Source: Nostoc sp. S13 (GTDB taxonomy: Bacteria; Cyanobacteriota; Cyanobacteriia; Cyanobacteriales; Nostocaceae). Taken from it: a stretch of DNA of 64,000 nt. The DNA lies in contig NZ_JAQYWQ010000008.1 of the NCBI RefSeq assembly GCF_029379315.1, forward strand, positions 1 through 64,000, in the 5' to 3' direction. The notes under the pieces are model-generated. The model was given only the letters and a program-made list of their open reading frames with translations. It was not told the origin of the DNA and did no database searches. A program made the position numbers and the translations under genes. Shown piece by piece: positions 58,220 through 64,000 of this stretch (positions within the stretch are counted from its first letter, which is position 1; every line of letters starts with the position of its first letter).

Positions 58220-58364
58220 TTATGAATTTATAACTCTTAACTTTTAACTCATAACTCTTAACTCATAACTCCACCCTAATTGTCTTCCATTGGAGGGATG
58301 AGTGAATATTCAAATATTGATAATCTATCTAGAAGGAAACATTTAAGAAATAATAACTACATCT

Positions 58365-58622
58365 ATGGCATCTCCTACACCACTGCATGGCACGGAACTA
58401 GTAGATTGTGCTAGAGCAAATGCCAAGGAAGGCATTGAAACTGCTGCGTATCAGTGTGGCTATGGTCAAGACCTCAACAAATTTGCACAAGAACTCAGAC
58501 AAGCTTGTGAAGACATGAATTTGCAAGTGAAGGAACTCAGCGGATTGATTACTGAGCAGGACTTGATACTACAATTGGGTACTGGCGAAATTATTGCTCC
58601 AGACACGGCATCAGAATTGTAA
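58365..58622 (+). CDS. Small conserved cyanobacterial protein
   Basis: 85 residues, no signal peptide, two or three helices (ELVDCARANAKEGIETAAYQCGYGQDLNKFAQELRQACEDM). I recall similar proteins from cyanobacteria only and do not know the function. ATG 58365 and a clear stop; the sequence has normal codon use. A regulatory or structural role cannot be told. Confidence 0.6.
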   Translation: MASPTPLHGTELVDCARANAKEGIETAAYQCGYGQDLNKFAQELRQACEDMNLQVKELSGLITEQDLILQLGTGEIIAPDTASEL

Positions 58623-60303
58623 AAGTTAGTCATTTGTCATAGTAGATTAGTGCCTATAGCGATCGCTACTTCTAATCATCGTTACAGAAAATAAGCCCAG
58701 ACAATAGCGATCGCACCTAATATTCCTCCCAATAATGCTCTAGCCTAGACGCTTCTTCGGCTTGTCGTCAGACATCGCCTCGTATCCGATTACCTACAAC
58801 ACTCTAGGCTATATTTGATCGAAATATCGCGGACTTCTTGGCTTTGTTTCTCGATTAACCGTTCTTGAACCCTGTAGTCGAGATATTAAACCTCCATCGC
58901 CTCATCCTTAGAAAGCAAACAAAAAGCCAAAGTGTGCATTGTTTCTGGGAAACCCTAGTCTAGGCAAAAGTGGGAATGTGCAACGCCACATTTGTAATAC
59001 GCTTGTAATATTTCCTACTTTCAGTAAATTGAAAACTTTCAAGACTTACGCAAAAAGGCAGTGAAAGCCATGATTTGCCGTAGGGGCAATTCATGAGTTG
59101 CTCCTAAATTTTGTACTTGATGCGTAAGTCCTAACTTTGTAAATTAACAAAATAGTAAGGGTTTCGGAGGCTGAGAATTCCTGGTGATTCGCTGGATAGT
59201 CCACCTACAACAGGTTTACTCGAAAAATACAATAATTTATTAATTCCAGCAGATTGTGTTTCCTAGCTTAAAGGCATGACTGGTGAGGCTTTTGCAAAAC
59301 TTTTCGCTCCACTGACTTGAGGTTAGTACTATATCACTGCTGGCTCTTGTAATAAAGATATGAATTGATAATCAAAATGAAGCATAGATAAAGAATACTT
59401 TTTAAAATCTTTAAATATCACAAGTTTTATTTATACAAATTTTATACAATTAATATCTAGGCAGAGAAAAAGCATGAGATCATTTATAGCCGTGGACAGA
59501 TAGTTTAGGACATTTGCAAATCCTAAGAGAGCGGCTGTCACAGCTATCTATAGCAGACTTGTCCTAACCATTATGGCAGCCGCTATATATGTGAGCAATT
59601 TTTATTTAAAGCTCATCAAAACTTTGAGATTTCTTTAAAAAGAATATATCAATGTGAATATTTAAACAAAGTTTCACAAAAAAGATAGACACAATACCAT
59701 GATCTAGTGTCAAATGTGTAGTTGTGTAGTTGATTGATCTCAGCATAATACTTAGGTAAAGTATGTAAAAATTATTACGTTTAGTAGACTTGCTTGCTTA
59801 AGTATGTATCTGCCCCGACTGGGCGTTGGTTGGCATCAACTTCATGCATTTGCACATCAGTGAGATTAAAAGCTCTCAATCAATGGTGATTTATAATTTT
59901 TTATTAAATTCACCAAACTGAATTTGCATGCATTAAAAATTGAGAAATTTGTAGGAAGAAAACAAAGATTAAGAAGGACTTATACGCCCTTCAACTAATC
60001 TTCAGTATTTTTTGCCATACATATTTTTCTATATATCCGCTTTCAGAAAAGATATAGGAGGATATATCACGTCATACTCTTTTATTTTAATGTTGATGCG
60101 AATAGGCAGCAGATTAGCAAAAGGGTATACATAAAAAAAAGAATTTGTATCAGCAATTGAGTGAAATAGGATCAGCATTAATAAATATGTTAATAGGCAA
60201 ACAATAATAGCTTATTAATATGTTGAAAATATTCAACATAAAACTAATCCAGAAGCATTGATTATGGTTTTAGTTTTAGCACTATTGCGAGGCATATATC
60301 TGA
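58623..60303. other. 1.7-kb non-coding region with decayed fragments
   Basis: No intact gene. A family B element lies at 59043-59130. On the minus strand about 58,670-58,920 gives broken protein-like pieces (YRVQERLIEKQSQEVRDISI, then LLGGILGAIAIVWAYFL) with stops, a likely dead small membrane protein. About 59,160-59,330 has another short frame (GDSLDSPPTTGLLEKYNNLL) with in-frame stops. 59,480-59,590 holds an imperfect long inverted repeat with TTTAGGACA/TGTCCTAA. The last 700 bp are AT-rich and should hold the promoter of the PA14 gene. Confidence 0.45.
59043..59130. mobile_element. MITE-like element, family B copy 3
   Basis: 88 bp between perfect 10-bp inverted GACTTACGCA ends. The tips match 8071-8200 and 38947-39174; the interior is short and different. 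No coding capacity. Confidence 0.55.
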
Positions 60304-63300
60304 ATGATTGAACAAAATAAAAGTCTTAATCAAGAGTTGTCAACATCTGCAAGTCCAGTAATTGGTACTCAATCACCTCTAGAAAACATTGGTCAGGGAC
60401 AATCCAGTATTTCTGGTTCGGCTAGCAGCGTGCTCTCTCAGGGAGATGGACTCAAAGCAGAGTACTACGACAACATCGACTTTACAAACCTGAAGCTAAG
60501 TCGCACAGATCCGACGGTGAACTTTATCTGGGGCACTAATTCTCCAGATCAGTCTATCGGTGCAGATACCTTCTCAGTGCGTTGGACAGGTCAAGTGCAA
60601 GCCGAGTACAGCGAAACTTACAAGTTCTACACCACTAGTGATGATGGTGTACGACTGTCGGTAAATGGTCAACAAATCATCAATCAGTTTAACGATCACT
60701 CGGCTACAGAATACAGTGGCTCGATCGCACTGGTTGCAGGTCAGAAGTACGATATTAAACTTGAGTATTACGAAAATACTTACTCTGCCGTTTCTCAACT
60801 GTCTTGGTCAAGCGCCTCTCAGGCAAAGGAAATCATTCCCCAGTCCCAACTGTATAGTAGTAATGGCAACGTACCTGGTAATGGTAACGGACTCAAAGCA
60901 GAGTACTACGACAACATCGACTTCACAAACCTGAAGCTAAGTCGCACAGATCCGACGGTGAACTTTATCTGGGGCACTAATTCTCCAGATCAGTCTATCG
61001 GTGCAGATACCTTCTCAGTGCGTTGGACAGGTCAAGTGCAAGCCGAGTACAGCGAAACTTACAAGTTCTACACCACTAGTGATGATGGTGTACGACTGTC
61101 GGTAAATGGTCAACAAATCATCAATCAGTTTAACGATCACTCGGCTACAGAATACAGTGGCTCGATCGCACTGGTTGCAGGTCAGAAGTACGATATTAAA
61201 CTTGAGTATTACGAAAATACTTACTCTGCCGTTTCTCAACTATCTTGGTCAAGCGCCTCTCAGCCAAAGGAAATCATTCCCCAGTCCCAACTGTATTCAC
61301 CATATCTTCAGTCCACTATCACCTTAGGATCATCTTCCACGACTGTAAACGAAGGCGATGGTAATGTATCCGTTACTTTACTGAGGAATGGCGATTTAAG
61401 CGGCACATCATCAATCAAGTATGCCACCTTCTCTGGTACTGCCACAGCAGGAGTTGACTACGGAAGTGAAGGCATTGAAAGCGCTGGAACAGTTATTTTT
61501 GCGCCGGGAGAAAGCAGCAAACAGGTATCCATTCCAATCAATGACGATTCCTTAGCAGAAGCTGATGAAACCTTTAATTTTGTCATTGATCAGTCACAGG
61601 GGGCAACACTAGGACTCCAAAGAACTCTCGCAATTACGATTCAAGATAACGATAGCTCTGCACTCGACTTCACTAACCCAACAGTTAATGAGGGTGACGG
61701 TTCTGCGACGGTGACAGTTACACGAGGTAACGCTTTGGGGGCTGCTAGTCTGAACTATATAACCGTGGATGGGACTGCGAAAGCGGGATCTGACTATAAG
61801 GCTGCATCTGGAACCTTGAATTTTGCAGCCGGAGAAAGCAGCAAGACCATTGTTATCCCGATTATTAATGACACCGTTGATGAGTCAGATGAAACATTTA
61901 CTTTGAAGTTCAGTAACGCAGTTGGAGTGAAACTAACAACTCAACAGGCAACTATCACTATTCTCGATAATGACTCTGGTAACTTTGCTTTAGATACGGT
62001 AGCTTCTGGTTTGACTCAACCCACAGCTTTTGACTGGACATCTGACGGTAAGACCATGTTCATTGCCCAGAAAAATGGGGTAGTGCGAGTCTTGAAAAAC
62101 GGCAGCTTATTATCAACACCATTTGTCGATATTTCTGGAGAGGTAAATAGTGCGCACGATCGCGGTCTGTTAGGCATTGCCGTAAATCCAGATTTTGGCA
62201 AAAGTCCAAACGGCAATAACTATGTTTACTTGTTGTATGCTTACGATCCACCAGAAACTAATCCAAACAATTCTAAGAACAATCCCAATCAGTTCTTAGA
62301 CAATCCCGATCAGAGTGGGAATCGTACTTCACGGCTAACTCGCATCACAGCTGACCCCAACACTAATTACACTACTGCTATTGCTGGCAGCGAAGTTGTG
62401 CTGATCGGCACAAATGGCACTTGGGACAATATCAGCCACCCAGATGGAAATAGCACAGATATTACACTTGGCTATGCACCATCAGGAATTATCAACAAAG
62501 ATACTGGTAAACGGTTTACCAGTTTGCAGGATTATCTGAATAATCTCGATAAAGTCGAAAATATCCAGAATTTTGTAGCTGGCGATAGTGAATCTCACTC
62601 AGTTGGTGCTGTGCACTTTGGTACTGATGGTTCTCTGTTTGTTAGCTTCGGAGATGGCACTTCCTACAATGGGATAGACCCGCGAGCAATTCGCGCTCAG
62701 GATGTGGATAATCTGTCCGGTAAGCTCCTGCGGATTAATGCGATTACTGGTCAAGGCTTTTCAAATAATCCTTTCTACAACGGTGATCCCAATAGCAATA
62801 GTTCCAAAGTTTATAGCTTCGGTCTGCGTAACCCCTTCCGTTTCACAATTGATAAAAAAACCAATACCCCCTATATTGGTGATGTTGGCTTCAGTCATTA
62901 CGAAGAAATAAATATCGCAAAACCAGGAGCTAACTTTGGCTGGCCATTCTTTGAAGGCGGCCTTGATGCGAATAATAATATCGTCAGCCTCAAACAACCA
63001 CAATATTCTACCCTAGATGCAGCCCAAAACTTTTATAGTAGTGGCAAAACTGTTACAGCACCAGCTTACACTTACAAGCATTTTGGTTCCAATTCGATTA
63101 CTATGGGTGACTTTTACACAGGCAAGACTTTCCCATCAATCTATCAAGGTGCCTTATTCGTTGGTGATTTCAGTCAAGGAACCATCGATGCTTTGACATT
63201 CAATAGCCAGGGTAAAGTTGTCTCAATTAAGCGGTTTGCTTCCGATGCAGACACACCTAATCTAGGAGTACCTGTACAAATTACTACTGGACTGGATGGT

Positions 63301-63357
63301 AATCTCTACTACGCAAACTACACTGACGGCGAAATTGATCGCTTCCGACCTGTTTAG
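60304..63357 (+). CDS. PA14 / Calx-beta / sorbosone-dehydrogenase-like exoprotein
   Basis: 1017 residues. Two PA14 domains (about 49-184 and 196-331) are almost identical, followed by two Calx-beta domains (about 335-445 and 450-560, TVNEGDGNVSVTLLRNG and DNDSG ends), then a PQQ-dependent glucose/sorbosone dehydrogenase-type beta-propeller (about 560-1016; DRGLLGIAVNPDFGK, HSVGAVHFGTDGSLFVSFGDG, YSFGLRNPFRFTID, YEEINIAKPGANFGWP). There is no classical signal peptide, which suggests type I secretion (inference). Function is probably extracellular carbohydrate oxidation or binding. ATG 60304. Confidence 0.88.
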   Translation: MIEQNKSLNQELSTSASPVIGTQSPLENIGQGQSSISGSASSVLSQGDGLKAEYYDNIDFTNLKLSRTDPTVNFIWGTNSPDQSIGADTFSVRWTGQVQAEYSETYKFYTTSDDGVRLSVNGQQIINQFNDHSATEYSGSIALVAGQKYDIKLEYYENTYSAVSQLSWSSASQAKEIIPQSQLYSSNGNVPGNGNGLKAEYYDNIDFTNLKLSRTDPTVNFIWGTNSPDQSIGADTFSVRWTGQVQAEYSETYKFYTTSDDGVRLSVNGQQIINQFNDHSATEYSGSIALVAGQKYDIKLEYYENTYSAVSQLSWSSASQPKEIIPQSQLYSPYLQSTITLGSSSTTVNEGDGNVSVTLLRNGDLSGTSSIKYATFSGTATAGVDYGSEGIESAGTVIFAPGESSKQVSIPINDDSLAEADETFNFVIDQSQGATLGLQRTLAITIQDNDSSALDFTNPTVNEGDGSATVTVTRGNALGAASLNYITVDGTAKAGSDYKAASGTLNFAAGESSKTIVIPIINDTVDESDETFTLKFSNAVGVKLTTQQATITILDNDSGNFALDTVASGLTQPTAFDWTSDGKTMFIAQKNGVVRVLKNGSLLSTPFVDISGEVNSAHDRGLLGIAVNPDFGKSPNGNNYVYLLYAYDPPETNPNNSKNNPNQFLDNPDQSGNRTSRLTRITADPNTNYTTAIAGSEVVLIGTNGTWDNISHPDGNSTDITLGYAPSGIINKDTGKRFTSLQDYLNNLDKVENIQNFVAGDSESHSVGAVHFGTDGSLFVSFGDGTSYNGIDPRAIRAQDVDNLSGKLLRINAITGQGFSNNPFYNGDPNSNSSKVYSFGLRNPFRFTIDKKTNTPYIGDVGFSHYEEINIAKPGANFGWPFFEGGLDANNNIVSLKQPQYSTLDAAQNFYSSGKTVTAPAYTYKHFGSNSITMGDFYTGKTFPSIYQGALFVGDFSQGTIDALTFNSQGKVVSIKRFASDADTPNLGVPVQITTGLDGNLYYANYTDGEIDRFRPV
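60448..60855 (+). repeat. PA14-coding repeat, copy 1
   Basis: 408-bp segment that recurs at 60889-61296 (offset 441 bp) with only about three differences by eye: TTT/TTC after GAC, CAACTG/CAACTA, and CAGG/CAGC. Both copies encode the PA14 domain. Confidence 0.9.
60889..61296 (+). repeat. PA14-coding repeat, copy 2
   Basis: Second copy of 60448-60855. The near identity of synonymous sites points to recent duplication or gene conversion. The 33-bp spacer (GNVPGNGN linker) differs. Confidence 0.9.
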
Positions 63358-63653
63358 AGATGACTTGAAGGAGGTAAGAGGAGCAAACTCCAAGGAAATT
63401 CTACACTTCGGCAAAGCTACAGTGACCACCTTGGATGATTTGGAGCCACGTAAAGAGCCGTACCCTACGGTAAGCTTAGTACAGTATTTCACAAGTTCGT
63501 AGCGTTATTAAATCTCGCAAAGCCTTACTAGTCGGTCGCTCAATTCGTCACGGATTTATGAAATGCTGTACTTAGACAACAGTGGGGGTTTAAAACCCTT
63601 ACTGAAGGCAGTTTCCTCCTGCCTGCTGCCTTTATTGATCAAAGTTATTAGTT
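63358..63653. other. Non-coding gap after the PA14 exoprotein
   Basis: About 300 bp. It includes a GGGGGTTTAAAACCC mini-palindrome near 63,584, one of four related motifs in the window, and no gene. Confidence 0.4.
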
Positions 63654-63685
63654 ATCAGTGAACAGTCAGATAAATGTTCACTGAT
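63654..63685. terminator. Hairpin after the partial flavoprotein gene
   Basis: ATCAGTGAACA at 63654-63664 and TGTTCACTGAT at 63675-63685 form a perfect 11-bp stem with a 10-base loop, six bases past the stop codon of the minus-strand gene ending at 63691. Confidence 0.5.
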
Positions 63686-63690
63686 TTTGG

Positions 63691-64000
63691 TCAAGAAAAC
63701 TTGGTCAGAAATCCCAATAATTTTTTAGTATTTGATGTCAGGAGTGTACGACGATAAGCATCAGCTGCTTTTTTAATAGCTTCGGCTTGAGTCGGATAAG
63801 GATGAATTACACTGCTTAACTTACTCAAACCGATCTGATTCACCATTGCCGTAGTCACTTCTGATATCATCTCACCCGCGTGACTGGCGACAATAGTTGC
63901 ACCGATAATTTTATCAGACCCTTTTTTATGGTGAATTTTAAGAAATCCTGACTCTTCACCATCTGCGATCGCTCGATCTACACTATTAAAAGCTATCTTG
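63691..64000 (-). CDS. C-terminal part of a mercuric-reductase/lipoamide-dehydrogenase-like flavoprotein
   Basis: Only the last 103 codons lie in the window; the start is beyond 64000. The frame (AFNSVDRAIADGEESGFLKI, KIIGATIVASHAGEMISE, MVNQIGLSKLSSVIHPYPTQAEAIKKAADAYRR) is the dimerisation domain of class I pyridine nucleotide-disulfide oxidoreductases, with the HPYPTQAE motif containing the catalytic His-Glu region. Cyanobacterial members are often annotated mercuric reductase. The stop TGA is at 63691-63693. Confidence 0.88.
   Translation of the reverse strand, partial: KIAFNSVDRAIADGEESGFLKIHHKKGSDKIIGATIVASHAGEMISEVTTAMVNQIGLSKLSSVIHPYPTQAEAIKKAADAYRRTLLTSNTKKLLGFLTKFS

Overview
The window is chromosomal DNA of a filamentous, probably heterocyst-forming, Nostoc-like cyanobacterium. 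The evidence is a photosystem I subunit (psaK), the heterocyst master regulator hetR, the cyanobacterial alkane pair (acyl-ACP reductase plus aldehyde deformylating oxygenase), many GCGATCGC (HIP1) octamers, and heptanucleotide-type short repeats between genes. I see no rRNA, tRNA or CRISPR array.

Layout. 1-6.5 kb: psaK, trpF, folE, an SDR oxidoreductase, accA, acyl-ACP reductase and aldehyde deformylating oxygenase; fatty-acid carboxylation sits beside alkane synthesis. 6.7-11.5 kb: a sugar ABC permease, then an accessory patch with two small ORFs that end in the same 15-residue Cys-rich peptide, followed by a large two-partner-secretion exoprotein. 11.6-16.9 kb: a ParB-like protein, moaA, rpsD, an orphan IS200/IS605-type end, a secreted Cys-repeat protein and hetR with 1.7 kb of upstream non-coding DNA. 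18.6-28.7 kb: a coiled-coil/EamA fusion, a phosphate permease, a Zn dehydrogenase, an HTH/PIN toxin-antitoxin pair, a stub of an FAD oxidoreductase, a GNAT, a PBP4-type peptidase and a TerB-like acidic protein. 28.9-30.6 kb: a TetX-like flavin monooxygenase between two 199-bp direct repeats whose ends look like those of Tn7-like/CAST transposons. 30.7-42.8 kb: acetolactate synthase, MFS transporter, ferrochelatase-like protein with a poly-His tail, GCS2 ligase, a mosaic of gene fragments, an FMN reductase and ftsH. 42.9-51.9 kb: a dead gene, an Rpn-type nuclease, a type IA topoisomerase, and a two-component operon (two histidine kinases, one frameshifted and one intact receiver). 52.6-64 kb: phosphoribosyltransferase, sugar-type MFS symporter, PGM1-like ATP-grasp ligase, SDR, a small conserved protein, a PA14/Calx-beta/sorbosone-dehydrogenase exoprotein and the end of a mercuric-reductase/lipoamide-dehydrogenase-like flavoprotein.

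The most unusual signals are: (1) the Cys-rich C-terminal cassette at about 7.97 and 8.65 kb, where core and 3' flank are conserved but the N-terminal parts are unrelated; (2) the CAST-end-like 199-bp elements around the tetX-like gene; (3) two families of small inverted-repeat elements with three copies each, one family always sitting just 3' of a gene and once supplying the ftsH stop codon; (4) a fragment mosaic at 39.6-39.8 kb built from pieces of two genes in the neighbourhood. All functional calls rest on reading translated sequence and recalled family motifs; no database search was possible.
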